This document shows positions 25,684 to 39,544 of a stretch of DNA of 64,000 nucleotides, one piece after another (position 1 is the first letter of the stretch; every line of letters begins with the position of its first letter). The DNA is from Pelargonium tetragonum. Its lineage: Eukaryota > Streptophyta > Magnoliopsida > Geraniales > Geraniaceae. The translations under genes were made by a program, and so were the position numbers. Location: positions 1 to 64,000 of the forward strand of contig JAYMTL010000033.1 of NCBI GenBank assembly GCA_036897445.1, written 5' to 3'. Below the pieces are notes generated by a model, which saw only the letters and a program-made list of their open reading frames with translations, was not told the origin of the DNA and did no database searches.

Positions 25684-26031
25684 TCAGTAGGGTAACCAGC
25701 GGCTGGATTGAGGTACTAAGTCTTTTGGTTCGTAAATGGGGCTCTTTATCTTCTTACTAGTAGGGTCTAAGTTGTTTTCTAATTTAAAGTAGCTAAAAGG
25801 AGTGAAAGAGGAAGTCTCTTTATAATAAAGTCTTTTTAGACACGTGTCTCGCATTCGCACGTAAACTCTGAAAACAAAGAAAGTTTGTTCTATCCTATCT
25901 ATATCTACGAAGCAATCACTGACTAAAGAGAGTATCCTATTTGAAAAGCTTGTTGCTATTGTAGTTTTTATTATATCCGAAAACTGAGCCGATATTCTTG
26001 TAAAAGGCATATAAAGTAAAGAGGACTTCAA
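25684..26031 (-). CDS. Possible hypothetical ORF convergent with atp9
   Basis: A 115-codon open frame on the minus strand (TTG start; first ATG at 26010) ends 28 bases past the atp9 stop, so the two would be convergent. The product is basic, with no clear membrane helix or known motif, ending in a proline-containing tail (SPIYEPKDLVPQ). Codon choice is varied rather than poly-A/T, but an ORF this long is expected about once by chance in a window of this size and composition. It could be an unidentified gene of the mitochondrial island or a chance frame. Confidence 0.25.
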   Translation of the reverse strand: MKSSLLYMPFTRISAQFSDIIKTTIATSFSNRILSLVSDCFVDIDRIEQTFFVFRVYVRMRDTCLKRLYYKETSSFTPFSYFKLENNLDPTSKKIKSPIYEPKDLVPQSSRWLPY

Positions 26032-29000
26032 AAAACAGAAAAAGGATACCTCAACTTGTGAACCCCAGGATTGACAGGACTAACCCAATTAGCCCTTTAA
26101 TTAGGAGGTTTCCCATAAATTTAGTTTCATGTAAAAGCTTCTCTTGAATACCAAATTATGGTTTTTAGTACGGGATTTAGATTTTTTGTGATAGTACCTT
26201 TTTTAGTGGAAAGCCCACCCGTGTTGTATTTAGCAGTTTCAACTCATCTGTAAGGGTCCTTTTATGAACAAGGATCACGAAACCCTAAGGCTGACCGGAG
26301 CTTTAAAATAGAAAAGGGCTCTACTTGTCCTGGCTGGATTGGTTAGTACTGAATTACACGGATATCTATCTATACTTTTACTATACAATCTTCCAACGCT
26401 TCCTTTTCTTATACACCAATACACTTTCAAAAAGTGCCTGGATCCTGAGCCACAAGGATCTTGTATTTAACTGAAAATTTCATTCCTCAAACAAAAAGCT
26501 TTTTTGCTAAGTAATCGAGAACTGGGCTTGCAATAGAACACAAAAGCGGAGTTGGGTAAAAAGTCCAAAGAAACACTTACAAAAGATATTGAAAGTTCCT
26601 CCTAACTTCTAAATCCGTAGATACCGCAGAGTTTCTGCTTTTTTGGATTGTGGTGCTGTAAAGGTGTAAACACGGAAATCAGATGTAATAGAAACTTAAT
26701 TTGTTAAGTAAGGTCTCCTCCTGTAAATCTGATTTAGTATAGGAGTTCTTATGCGGTTATAAATCTAGAGTTTATGGAAATGTATAAAAAAAGGTGAAGT
26801 TGAGCTAAATAGCTAAATTAAATAATGCAAGCTTAAGGGATCCCCTTTTAGGATAGGCTCAAAATAAGATAAAAAATTCTGTTCCCTATTCACGATTGGG
26901 GGTACGAGTTTTCAAGAGAAACCAGAGAGGTAGAAAGTTACAGAGTTACTTATAAACAAACTTCTTTAGTAAAAGGAACCCCCTACGAACTACGAAATAA
27001 AGTTTTCTGACAGCAATCCTGAAAATCTAATAGATTATACACCCTATAGTAGGAGTTCTACAGCGGCACAACTATTATATATAATTCTTTTTTCTTTTTA
27101 GAGAGGTTTTTTCTAGTATGCTCGTTTTCTTCAGGATTTCCTCTAAAATAAGGTGTCGAATATTAAACTGTCTGTTTTAAAGGTTAGACATATACTTAAA
27201 AAAGTATAAGCCCTCCTTGTGGGAATTTCACCCTAGTTAATTCGAAATTTTTCCACGCATTAACAATTCTAGTGGATGTTTTATTTGTTTATTATTTATT
27301 GGAATAATCTTCAGATCTTTTACAATGTATAAGTATAAAAAACTTTACAGAATAAGGTAATGCAATTACTGTTGATTCCTGTAGTAAGGTTTTATCTATC
27401 TCTTCAAAGTTTCTTGCTTTTGTTTCAACGATTTAGTATCATTTCGTGTAAAATTTTGCAAAAAGTCTCAACTCCTTTTTGAATTGAGCAAGTGGCAATC
27501 GCGAGGTTTTTCCTTTTTACTTTTATCCATTCTGGACTGAAATTCTATTCCCTTTCATATAACAGCCTGGGAATCTCCTCCAAATTATCCTACTCTATAG
27601 GAATTTACCAACCCTTCGTAAAGAATTGCGTTTAGTAATTAAAATCTTATTTTCAAAATCTTCCTCAAAAAAAGAAAAGAAGTGCCCACTCTTGCTAAAA
27701 CCTTTCTTATCCTTAATCCAGCTCCGTTATAGTTATATATCATAATCTTTCCTTTTTTATATACCTGGTTGAGGTAGTCGCTCGACGGGACGGGTAGCAT
27801 CAATAACTCATAGTTTACTAAGCATTCCAAAAGGAAGTCCCTTATTCTTTCTGAGGCCCGGCCCTATCTCAAGGATGCCAAAAAATTTTTACCTGAGAAA
27901 CTAGGAAAGAAAAATTCTTTTACTTCAAAAATCATTCTTTAAGAGGTATGGGTCGTGTCAATTCTGGAAGAAACTCCTATGTCCATAAGTCAGTGGTTAG
28001 TAAAAATTCGGACTTATTCGCGGCTTACTATTACTCTTTGGTTTTACTGCGTCTTCTTGTGACTACAACTTTTCGGGGATCCTGGTATTCTTTATTTTAG
28101 AGGGAAAGCTCATATTAAGACCTGGTAAATAAAGGTATTTTCTTTTCTATAACTAGAGTAACCTTTTGAACTGTATATAAATTTCTATAAGCTGGCTGCA
28201 TTTCAAGACTCAGAAGTCCCCTGTGGAATCCGGGTAGGTACCAATAAAAATCTTTTATAAAAACTAGTAAGAGCAGGGTTAATACAATTCTTGTTCTAGG
28301 AATTTGAGTACTATGTAATTAAAGCGCAGAGCAGTACATTTATAAAAAGGATTTCTACTTATCTATATTACTTATTTGTTTGCAAATAATTTCAAAAAGG
28401 ACTCAAGATAATGGATACGTATTTTTTTAGAATAATACCAAAGTTCTTGTAAACTATCTTACCTAACTTGTTACTTAGAATAGAAACTCGAATTGGTAAT
28501 AGCTATGCCTCCAAATAAGGGGTGAAATTTCAAGTCGGTTTTATTACTTTAACTAATTGAAAACTCGACTTTCCAGTAACCTAAAATGCAGTAATTGCTA
28601 AAGGGTAAAAGGATATGCCGTATAATTCCGAAACCTTTACTAGCTTTATGCTCTAAAATATCCATATACTCTATTTGATCTAGAGCCAAAGAGTTTCATT
28701 GAATAACTATTTAGAACCCTTTACAAATCCCAACTAGTTAGGGCAACACTTAGTTGTAAGACTGCAGGGCTGTACTAATGCCAAGAGTACTCCTTAGGAG
28801 AAGGCCTCTCCTCTATAATAGTTCTACTCCTTATTTAAAGTTTAAAGCTTTCTAGATAGGAACTGAAAAATATACAGAAACTGATGGAACACCTTAGAGC
28901 CGCTTACTATACACAAGAAGTTTTGCTTTCTAAAGAAAAGCGCCAAAATTTCTTATGATCGAAGTCCGACTTAATCCTTTTTAGTTTTTCTTGTATTTAT

Positions 29001-29279
29001 TTTGTTCTAGTTTATTAAGTTACGCCCAAGTCTGGACTACCCCATATTCCAAAGCGAAGACTCCCGCTCTTGGCAGTGTACTTATACTAGAGCTTCCTTG
29101 CTGGATAGCTAACTAAGTATAAAAGTGTATAAAATGAAGCTTAAACCCCTGGGACAATTTATAATCCAACCCGCTTTCTCGCCTTCGCTTTGTCTACTAT
29201 AAATCCCCCTGAAGCAATATGGGACTCTTTGTTCTTTCTTTAAGGTGTATGTTGTATACATATAAGTAAGATTGTAGAA
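26032..29279. other. Decayed AT-rich background
   Basis: Downstream flank of the mitochondrial-type island. No gene or motif recognised. Confidence 0.55.
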
Positions 29280-29470
29280 TAGGTAGTCTTAGTTGAAGGT
29301 ATATTCCTTGATGTCTTCTGCCTTTATCGATCGTTAATGAGTATAGGGCCTTAATTGTATAATGTAAGAGTCTTTGTTCCCGGCCGTAGCGTTAGCGTAA
29401 GAAGGTTCATGTATTGTAGTTGAATAGGCAGGATACGCTATAACCCACCTTGCTTTACTTCTTCTTCTAG
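29280..29470 (+). mobile_element. Copia RT relic, diverged copy
   Basis: Aligns by eye with 47450-47645 on the same strand. Shared words in order include TTTATCG, GTTAA.GAG.ATA, TGTTCCCG/TGCTCCCG, AAGGT..ATGTA and, further on, CCCACC then CTTCTTCTT. Old and broken. The low-GC flanks give no visible LTR boundary. Confidence 0.45.
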
Positions 29471-29929
29471 TTATTATTTAAGCCTTAGAGATATTAGATA
29501 TACGTTACACTTCCCGGCAAAGAAACGCAAGGACCTTACCCATAAGTATTGCTACTAAAGGGTCTTGGTTAAAGTTTCCAAGTAAGCCTGTTTAATCTCA
29601 TACCTTTGCTAGAGTATCCTGTAAATTCCGGGGCTTAAAAGAGAATAGAGAGTTAGAGACTTGTCCGCGATAGAACCTCTTCTAATTAAAAGGGCACCCC
29701 TTATTAAGGAAAATCTCATCTTGAAGGCTTGCAAAAATGAAAGGAAACTTGATTAAAAGAAAAGGTATAGCTCTCATCCAATGAAAGCACCCGGGCAAGG
29801 AAAAGCTCCGGTCTAAAATCTAAATAAAAGGGGTTTTTCTTGCTGTTCATTTTTCCAGTCTTATAAATTTTAGAAGGGTCCCCTATTTTGGTTTAAGGGG
29901 AAGCGATTTTCTTACTAGGGTATAAGTAG

Positions 29930-30330
29930 AGACCCGTTTTTTAGTTATTTATCTTAGCAGTGGCAATTAGAACTCTTGCATATCTTAGGTTTTCAAGTCT
30001 TTTCGAGTTACAGGAACTAGGAGTATAAAAAGTAAGGCAAGATTTATCTTGAAAAAGGCTGGTTGGGAGTTTTCTAGTTCTAAGTTACAGCTATAAAAGA
30101 CAAGCTTTACCTTTTTCTGTTGTTAAATCTCTTAGGTCTTAGAATCCAGGGGAATTGAAGTACAGGAATTCAGAGGGTATCCAAGAGTAAGACACAGAAG
30201 ACAAGTAAGTTATATTCTATATACAAGACAGAATAAGACTAAGGGTTAGGCTCTGGAGAAGGGTTTAGTTCTAAATAAAGGTACAGGGGTCAATAAGAGT
30301 AGTACAAAAGGGTCTTTCTTTATATGAAAT
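29930..30330 (+). other. Purine-rich tract, unassigned relic
   Basis: About 400 bases with A+G excess and GAGTAAG-type words (30186), lying 0.5 kb downstream of the Copia relic at 29.3 kb. It could be the 3' continuation of that element or a separate relic. No conserved motif is seen. Confidence 0.25.
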
Positions 30331-31302
30331 AGAAAACGAAATTTTGTAGAAGGCAAACGCTTGTGTTTGATTTTGCTAAAAGTTAGGACGCCTTTATATA
30401 TACGGAAAAGTTATAAACACGAATTGACTAAGTAAACCTACTTCTAAAATCATAAAGTTGAGTCCAGCATTGCAGTAAAAGTAATCCAATTCTTGACTTT
30501 TTGCATGACCCTATATAGGGGAAAACGAGGACTAAAATCCCGGGAAGAAAGTTACCAATTTAGAAACAGGTCCGCAGAGGGGAGGTAATTTGTTTCTTGT
30601 TTATTCATTTTCCATCTATATGTCTCCTACTTTCTAATTTGGGAATGAAAGTTTTGCCGGAAACAGTCTTGGACTGCCTGACTTGACTCTTTCAATTGAT
30701 TTTAATGGGATCCTTTTTTAATATTATTCCATAACAGAAGAGTCCTCAAACGCCCTATAATACTTATGTGAGTTCTTATAAAGTCAAATTTTGTATCATA
30801 TCCTGGAGTTTTCCGGTTTATACTCAGCTACAGTCCAAACTCTAAGGTAAAATAAAGGGGGTACTCGCTGGTCTGGTGAATTCCAATTATTTCCTGACAA
30901 GGTCAAAAACCTTTATATAGAACTAGCTAAAAGCACAATCTGAGCATATTTTGTATATGGAATTAAAGGGACTCTTTATACTAGTTTCAAACCTAACCTA
31001 CGTTTGTTAATTATATGCCCTGTTATTCAAGATATTTAAGATTATAATTAAAGTTATTGAATTTCGTTTTCATGGGGTTGCCTTATATTAAATTTATTAA
31101 GATTAAGAGAGTGCTCAGGCTCAGTACTTAGTTAGATATATTACAGCATTCCTTCAAGTATTACACCTAAGGATACTTTTGTATACGCAGTAGGGTTATT
31201 TAAAAGGAGTCTTAATTAAAGAGAGAATAAAATTTTAGTTTTATAAATTCTATGATGATCTTGTTTAACGAATGAGGTTACATATCAGAATTTTAAAGGA
31301 GA

Positions 31303-31668
31303 TTAACTAAACAGTGGGAGAAAAAGGCAAGAGTGTAAAAAAAGTAAGAATTTTTGAAAGCGAAAAGTTTGCCAATACAATCCCCCGGGTCCTCCTATGT
31401 AAGAACCTAAAATCTCGTAAGACTCGAGAAGATTAGAGGCTCTCAATCCGGATACAAAAGAAGCGCAGACTTCACTCTTATCCGTATAAGCACAATCATA
31501 TAATAAAAGTACTATATTCGAAATAGCTAAAATAGCAAGAAGATCACAAGGCTTCCAAACCTCAGAAGCTGACGAAACCTTTGTCTTAAGTGGCGCATGA
31601 TTATATATCCTAGTTTTCCGGTATGATATACGAAGAATTTCAAATTCACTTTTGTTGCTGTGGGTCAT
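31303..31668 (-). CDS. Hypothetical protein, 121 codons
   Basis: An ATG at 31666-31668 (minus strand) opens 121 codons. The stretch is richer in CpA and TpG than the surrounding DNA, so it looks less decayed. The product has a hydrophobic central segment (LLAILAISNIVLLLY, near residue 45) and a second hydrophobic C-terminus (FLLFLHSCLFLPLF). I recognise no family. A chance origin is quite possible: about 0.4 ORFs of this length are expected at random under my composition estimate. Confidence 0.25.
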   Translation of the reverse strand: MTHSNKSEFEILRISYRKTRIYNHAPLKTKVSSASEVWKPCDLLAILAISNIVLLLYDCAYTDKSEVCASFVSGLRASNLLESYEILGSYIGGPGGLYWQTFRFQKFLLFLHSCLFLPLFS

Positions 31669-31798
31669 ACCTTTCTTTTTGATTAATATATATAATAACT
31701 ACAAACGATGCTCTCACTAAAAAATTTCTAATAGTTCTTCCGCTTCTATATTTATTTAATACTAATTTTCTTATACCCGTAAAAGGAATTTTTAGCGT

Positions 31799-31820
31799 TT
31801 AATAGTATATATACTATTAA
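31799..31820. repeat. 22-bp perfect palindrome (AT only apart from one G/C pair per arm)
   Basis: TTAATAGTATA followed by its reverse complement. It lies 130 bases 5' (minus-strand sense) of the 121-codon ORF start at 31668. Confidence 0.85.
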
Positions 31821-34800
31821 GACTGCTAAAGAATTTCTTTTTTATTTATGTAAGAAACCAGGAATACCTCTATTATATTAAAAAAGCATAACGGCCTCTT
31901 TACAGAAATCCTGTTGAATTTTGCATGTAAATAAAGTATGTAATGCTTTTTTCTGGAATACAATACGGAGTCCCTATCAGTTTAATTAATTTAATTAATG
32001 ATATAAAGTTTTGTTAATCCATACCAAAAAAGGTTTCGCTAAGAAGGATTCAAATTATACACATTTAATTGAGTAGCCCATTATTAAGAAATCTTGCTTT
32101 ACCAAGATATATAAAGCTTTCTCTACTCTAAAAATCCTGCCGAATATCGGATTTATCTCAAAAAGGAACATTATATATCTAAACAAAACTTTATTATCCT
32201 AGAGTAATGTAACAAAGCCGAATGGTTAGAGACTCCTCTTTTTCATAAAAATTTCTTTTACCGAGCTTCTATATTAAATTAATATCTAGCGGGTCCCTTA
32301 ATCTCCTGGATTTTAATCCTTTTTTACTTTCAGTTAGTATTTAAGGATTCCTACATAAATCTCTTTTAGCCTATACTACTTGCTCTTGCTGAGGGTCATA
32401 AAGTAATAAAAATCACTCTTAAAACTTTCCTGGTTGGGACCCTGAACCTACGAGCTTTGGATTACCTTGTTTTTAGTTCAAGATTTATAGTTGACTTTTG
32501 CTTGTGCTTAGCTTTTTCCGTAAATGAAATTTATATATGTTGTAGATATATAATTCTTATAAGTTTAATCTATTATGAGATATATAATATTGTCACCAAA
32601 AGAAAGACTATAGCTACCCTTATACGAATAGCACATGAAAAGCTCTAAAATGACTTTGAAGAATTAAAAGCTAGCTGGTTTTAGTAGAAAGTTTGTAGCA
32701 TTGTAGAAAAATTTTAGAAAGTCCTCTCTTGAAATTTGACTAAATCCTTGGTAAAAGCTTAATATGTTAAACAAATAATAATTAAAGGGTTTAGTTTCCT
32801 ATTCTTAAATATTTATCATCTAGGAAAAAACTTGGAGTCTCTCATTGAGATTTGTATTAAAGGCTATAAATGGATCCTAGTAGAGTTTTACATCTTGAGT
32901 TGAGAATTTTACCAATTAAGTGCTTTTTATACTTAAAACTTCCTGGCTGGAGATGGCATACCCTGTACTGTATAAATTACTTATAGTTAAATAAAAACGG
33001 AACTTCCCAAAGGGGGCTCCTATTTTTAATTACAAGAATACGGGAATTTTTCCTGATGAAGATTAGTTCTTTTTTCCTATTTTATAGGGTTACTCTTGGT
33101 TTCCTTTAAGTTAAAACCCTGTGTTAAACTTTAGTTGGTTCTTGTAAAAGCGAAACTTGTTATAACGACTTCAAAATAGAAAAGTTATATTAGCGAATTC
33201 CCCTTACTTGATAAGATAACTAAAGATTGTATATTGTTTCTAGATATAATAAAAAGTCTATTTTTATATTATTGCTGGGATTTTAACGCTTGTATAGCAG
33301 CGAATCTCCATCTGTAAAATGTGTCCGGTATGGTATCATCCGGTTAGGACTTTGTTAACTATCTATAACTAATATACCTTAAAAATAGACTTTATCCCTA
33401 CTGAATTTTCCCTTTCGAAGAAACTCTAGCTTTTCTTTTATTGAGATAATAGTAATGAATATTGTAGGGGCTGCTCTTACGGGTGAAAGCTTTTTTTTTA
33501 TATCACGTATAGATTAGATTGGGTTTAAGGGATATCGTACCGCGGGCCCTTTTATGAATCCAAAATATCGGGAATCCAACTAACTTCTAATTTCTAATGG
33601 TCTGGCTTCTGAGCATTAGGGTTTCTATAAAGAGTAAAGTACTCGGTTGATGACTCATTCTTTTATGCTAACCATATACCAATGGCTCTGAACTAATATT
33701 TCTAAGTACAGGCACAAGGAAGGGTTCTATTAATATATCAAAGTAAGATTCGAATTATAACCTACGACTCTATAGTCATTAAGATTTTTACGTTCTGGTT
33801 TTATTTAAGACCCTTAGGACCAAGCTATTAAACAAGAGCTTTCCAAGTTCTAAAATGTACTATAAGACCCACTGTTATATTTCTGTATACTATGACTAAT
33901 TACATTCTAGAGAAGGCTCTTTCTAGGAATCTGCTATCCTACTTTCTATTAGTCGGGCCGTATACTATACTCTGAATAATATATATATACTTTAATCCTT
34001 AAAACAGGTTATAAGAGGGTACAATCTAAGGTAAAAAAAGGGAACAATTTTTGGGTTCGATGCCTATATTATTCTTTTGAAGAAGGTTTTTATGACGAAT
34101 AACAAACTAAATTCTTTTGTGTAGGAGATTTTTGGAAGGGTACGAGATTGAACAAAGCAAGCATACTATGAAGGATTTTAGATATTCCCACAATCCGTTT
34201 TCGTCATATTCGAGGATGTAAAGCGGATTTGACTATGCTGTAGATTAGCAAGTGAGGGTTTACCGTACTTTTTGGTACTTGATTCACCAGCGTGCTTTAT
34301 TAATCACTATCTTGCCTTTTCTATGCGTTTTCATTTAGTTTCTTAGGTTTTAGAGTGACCCGATTCGAACCTCCGTACAGGTTTAAGTCCCTTGCTATAA
34401 CTGATCCGAATAAGATACGAGCACTTGACTTCTATTAACCTGGTTTGGTAGCATTTAACCAGTATTCTATTAATTCATTATAGCATAATTAAGGCAAAAA
34501 GAGATTCCGGGTGTACTACATAACTATAAAAAGGAGCAAAACTTCACCCTAATAAAGAGTAAGCCTAAGATAGTAAACAAGGGTCCTACTTTAGTGCCAG
34601 CCAATTTGCTATATAGAGCCTCTTTTTTAGCGGATCTTCAATAGGTAGGATCCCACTTGAGAAAATTAGGAAAAGTACATTCGTGTAAGGAGTATATAAA
34701 CCTAGCCTATATAAGCTGCCCCTATATTTGACATAGTAAAATAGCTCGTATTACCTACGGGCCTATTCCAACTAAACTTACAGGTTATAATAAAACTATA

Positions 34801-37800
34801 GACAAAGCCTTTAGTTCAGAACACTTAAGAAAAAATGACACAGTAAGAGCTAAAAAACTACTATCAGAAACTGACTGAACAAAGTAATGAAAATGTAAAC
34901 TTATAAGATAAGACCCAGCTTAATAGGAGTTTCCTGTACAAAATAAAGTTTTATTGACCCAAGTATAAAAAATTTTTAATACCCGCACCACCCCCATATT
35001 TAATTAAGAAATTCTCATAGTTAAACTCCAAAGCTGAAGTAAGGGTTGATACTAATTAAAACTCTTAGATTTAGATTTATCAGATTTTGTACCCTCTCGA
35101 AAAGGGGGAATGTAATTAGTGGAAAGCCTAATTGTCATACGCGTTTCCTATTTAAAACTAGAAAAACCCCTGTTATATTCCTGTACTTTAGGGTACCAAA
35201 AGCTTCCTGGACGCCCTAGCACAAACTCTACAAAACGGCCCCTCATTTATAGTAGCACCTTACAACGGATGTACCAAAACTAAAGTCTTGCCTAAATTCG
35301 TCAGCTTTTCCTATAGAATCCTCTTTATTTAGTTAATGTGCGGCCCCTAAGGGTTCTATATTCCTACTAGCAAGGGGTATTACTTTCTTCAAGTGCGGGC
35401 TTTGAGAATCTAAGATTTCCCGCGGATTACGAATCGGTTTACAGTTAACTCTGATCAAGCATCCTAAGAACGACCCAGGCTATCCTCACCGAAGGATTTT
35501 CAGGGAGTGTTATAAAACTATATAAAAAGCATTTAGGCCTTAACCGGGAGACCCTTTCCTCTAAGGGGTACTCTGACAGACAATAACTGACAGGAAAAAG
35601 AAATATACTCGGAATCCCGTGTTTCCTTGCCCAGATTAAAAAAGAAAGATGAATGATAATAAAAGAAACCTTATTGTATACAGGGGCCTCTCTTTAAGTA
35701 TTAGTGAAAACACGTATCCTGGGTATAATTCGAAGTAGCTCGTATTAAGCTATCTAAGTCTTTTTGGAAAGAAAAAGTGCCCTTATTAAAACCAAGTAAT
35801 CGGATTTTTGAACCGAGCTTAATTTAGGTTGTATAAGTCAAGGAAGATTTCAATCTCGAATAACAGTATATCAGAATAGGACTAAAAAAACTTTCCTAAT
35901 AAGTGAATAATCATAGTTAGAACAACCCTTGTACATATTTATTTATAGATCTAGTAGACCCATGATTCACTCAACTCAATCTTGAAGTAATAGAAAGGTT
36001 AGAAGACTCCCCTTAACAAGGACTCTCATTAGGTGTAGTACCTGACTTAGTAAATTAGCATCACTTTCGGTTTTGTATGAGACTCCCAAGTATAGAAGAC
36101 CCTACAAAATGGACTTTTTCTTGTGATAGAACTTACTTCACTAAAATTCTCTATCATATGCATTGAGATATTCCCTCACTAAATTCTAGTGAAACTTCAC
36201 GAGGTAGTTTTTGAACTTTGGATCCTGTAGTTTCTCTCCACTTTATTATTATTTCTAAGAATTAAGGATAGCAGTTGCTTCGCTTAGTTATAACTAAGAA
36301 GATTTTTGGTAAGCTATTGTAAACTCATAGGGATATTTTACTGAAAGAGTATCATTTAACAAATTCTGTAGAGGGCATTCCATGAACTCAAGTTGATTGC
36401 ATAGAGATAGTATAGTTTTTAATTGTCGTCACTCCACAAACGAGCTAATGCCAAAAAGGGTTTCTTACAAAGGGTACATAATTTTGAAAGCTACCTCTAC
36501 TCCTTAAAAACCTATTAAGATAAATAAGACTCTTTGGAAAAAAAAGTGAAAGGATTACGACTTGTCTGTTATCTTTATGCTGTGGAATTCAATAACGGAT
36601 CCTCTTAATTCTTCCGTCTGAACTGAGCTCTGAGTTAAGCCTGCAAAAATATCGTAACGTTAAAATGTTAACTAATGGAATTGCGGTATTCGAAACCATG
36701 ATTTAAAAACTTTTTAATATGTAAAGCTCTTGCCAGAAATTCCTATCTAAATATTTTGGTTACTGAACTCTGGTTAATCTATAGGAGAAATTCTCTTATT
36801 TCTATATTCACGAAAGTACCTGGCCAAAGAAAAAATGAAAGGTCAACTACCACGCGGAACCTTTTACACCACAATAAATAGAATCACTTTACTCCCAGGC
36901 TTTGGGCAGTTTCAATTTCAAAGGGAAGTGCAACTTTCCTAACTTGTTGCATTTTGAACCAAATTAAGGGCTTCTACTGTCTGGTTTATCAGGACCCTTT
37001 CTATTTCAACACTCGAAAATGAATCTGAAAAGATTTAGATATAGTTAAAAACAGAAAGACACTTTTCTTAAACAACAAGGAAAAGTCAAACTAAGAGATT
37101 TAGGGGGTATTATAATAAGCGATTTGCAAGAAAAATACTATATTCATTTCTTTTATGTCTACCCTATACTAAGTCCTATACCCTTGTTTTTTGGGCGCTT
37201 TTTACAAGCACCGGCTTCAGTATTTAATTATATAGAATTAACTAGAAAATTAAGTCCTTGTTGGTCGCCTTAGATACAGTATATTTCCAAAAAGACTGCG
37301 GGTTGTATAGGGAATAGTCGAGGGGCGCACTACTATACGAGTAATTTAAAAAGGTTTCTGCCTATAATATACATTAAAAGAATACGTTATATTGCTTACT
37401 TTACTCTTTTGGATGGATACAAAAACGATAAAGATTTTTTTTTTTCAAGTTTCCTGCATTGATACCCCGTACCTGGCACTCGTTATTAGTAGAAGTCCTA
37501 AGCTGTTTAAGGTAAGTACGATTCCGCTTATTAGATTTAAATTGACTATATTATTTTATTGACTAAACTCCTTTCGTAGGTATATCCGTTTACAAACGAG
37601 TACTTTCTATAGATTTTTTAGAGCTGACGAGTGCTTTATAAGACCAAAATAGTCTATAGTCGTTGAGTAAAACAAGAGTTCTAAGATCTCGCCCATGGTT
37701 TTAATTAATATAAACTAGCTATAAAAGGCTTTTTGGTATATCAGATATATTCAAAGTATAGGAAAAATCTTACTTAATAGGAACAACTCTGAGATTCCCC

Positions 37801-39498
37801 TGGATAAAGTTAAAACACATAATCAAAACTCAAAAATTGCATTGAGAGTCTGCGCTTTTTTATCTTATTCATAAAGAGTCCAGTATTTCCGAATAAATTT
37901 TCTTAAATTGGCAATTAAAGTGTCTAATAGATTGTGCATTTTACCAAACTAAAAATATATAAAAAGGAGTAGTTAAGGCAATTCCGCTAGATTCCACTAT
38001 CAAAAGAAAGTTAGTTCCCCTTCCCGATCAACTTTTAGTATTAGAAATCTCAAACTATAGATTTTTGATGGGTCGTTCTTCTAATAAAGAATTGAATTCT
38101 TCCATAAAATAGATTTTATGTAGGTCTTTTTCGAAAAGAAGCTCAAAGATTGTACCAGGATTCTCTTTGAAACTAATGCACTTTATTTACTGTGCAGGTA
38201 AAATTGGTTTATTATTTATTAAGGATTCGAATTGTGCCTTTTTTGTCATATAAAAGTTATTTACGTTCAATTAAGGATTCCAATCTTACTTTTGAGAAAT
38301 TTAGTACACTTAAAAAGGAATCTCCTCAACTTGTAATAAATCTTATCTTATCCTTAATTGATAACTAAATGCGTTGTTTCATTGTGAATAACTCACCCAA
38401 GATAAGGCTGACCTTGTCCGTATATGTATGTTATATGTAAGAAAATAAAAAAGATTTGCTAAGCTGATGTAAACTTTCGCTGATAGATCTGGTTACACTA
38501 AAATGAGTAAGCCTCAGCAAAAGGTTCCTTTTATGGATTATAAGGGGTCTTCAAAAGGAGTCATAGAATCGCTTTTTTAATTCAAGATTGTATACCTAGG
38601 CTTGATCTTTCTAAATATGAAAGATGGGTATTGAAGTCCTGATATTTTTTTGCAAAAAGTCCCCTTCTATGGGAATCCTTCTTACTTGGCTAGTAACTCT
38701 TAACTTGGGAGTCTAGTCTAGAACCCGTAAAAGAAAATTCCTTCTTAATTCTCTAGTAATTTCAAGCTCTTTTCTGTGTTATTTTAGAATTTGGGGGAAG
38801 AATTTTTGTAGGTGAGTTGCATTGCTTTTTTGCCAGCTTGTACTAGATAGACCTCCCGATAAGTTCTTTTGTTAAATATTTCTAAGGCTCTTCTTGTCTT
38901 GAATAAGGAAGCTTCCCATGTATCTCATTTAAGTAGAATACCCTCTAAATTTAACATTATAATTACGGGCATCAAAAATTTTTATTAAAAGCTCTTTCTT
39001 CTATTTACCTTTAAAGGTACAACTTTGATACCTTGATACAAGGAATGTTAAAATGAGTCTTACTTTATCTATTCTGAATTCCACGGGTGTTCTAATAAAG
39101 TCTTGCTTTTAAGCTATATTGGTCGAGATATTCCTGCGTCTCTTTCTCCATCGGGTCTTCACTTCAGTTTTACAGGATTTGAACCTTTGCATGCGGATTC
39201 CATGAACCCATGTTCTACCAACGGAACTATACACCCCGAAAGGGTAGCTTTCTCTTCTCCTGGAGGCCTCGAGGTCTCTTGTATAAAGTAAGATTCATTG
39301 AAAGTTTTGTAATAAAGCTAATCCAAAACGAACTAGTTTATATATATATACGTGATCCAATTATTAACTGTATCTTTGTCTTGGCTTTCCTTTTTTGATT
39401 GCAAACCCTATAAGCACCCAAAATACATAAATGAAAACTATGCCTTATCAACCGAGTTCAGCCTCCTTATTCGATCTTATTTAAAAAAGACCTCGCAG

Positions 39499-39544
39499 TA
39501 TTCTAAATTCCTTCCATTACTCTTAAAGTAAGGAATTTAGAATA
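39499..39544. repeat. Stem-loop, 15-bp perfect stem, 16-base loop
   Basis: Left arm 39499-39513 (TATTCTAAATTCCTT), right arm 39530-39544 exactly complementary, loop 39514-39529. A perfect 15-bp stem with a short loop is very unlikely by chance here. Its architecture is close to that of the stem-loop at 51816. Confidence 0.85.

Noticed and set aside
32216-32232. tRNA D-arm-like word (GCCGAATGGTTAGAG)
   Set aside because: No anticodon arm or T-arm at the right distance downstream.
34340-34420. Minus-strand tRNA-like stretch with GATTCGAACC
   Set aside because: T-stem bases do not pair and the anticodon stem is not closed.
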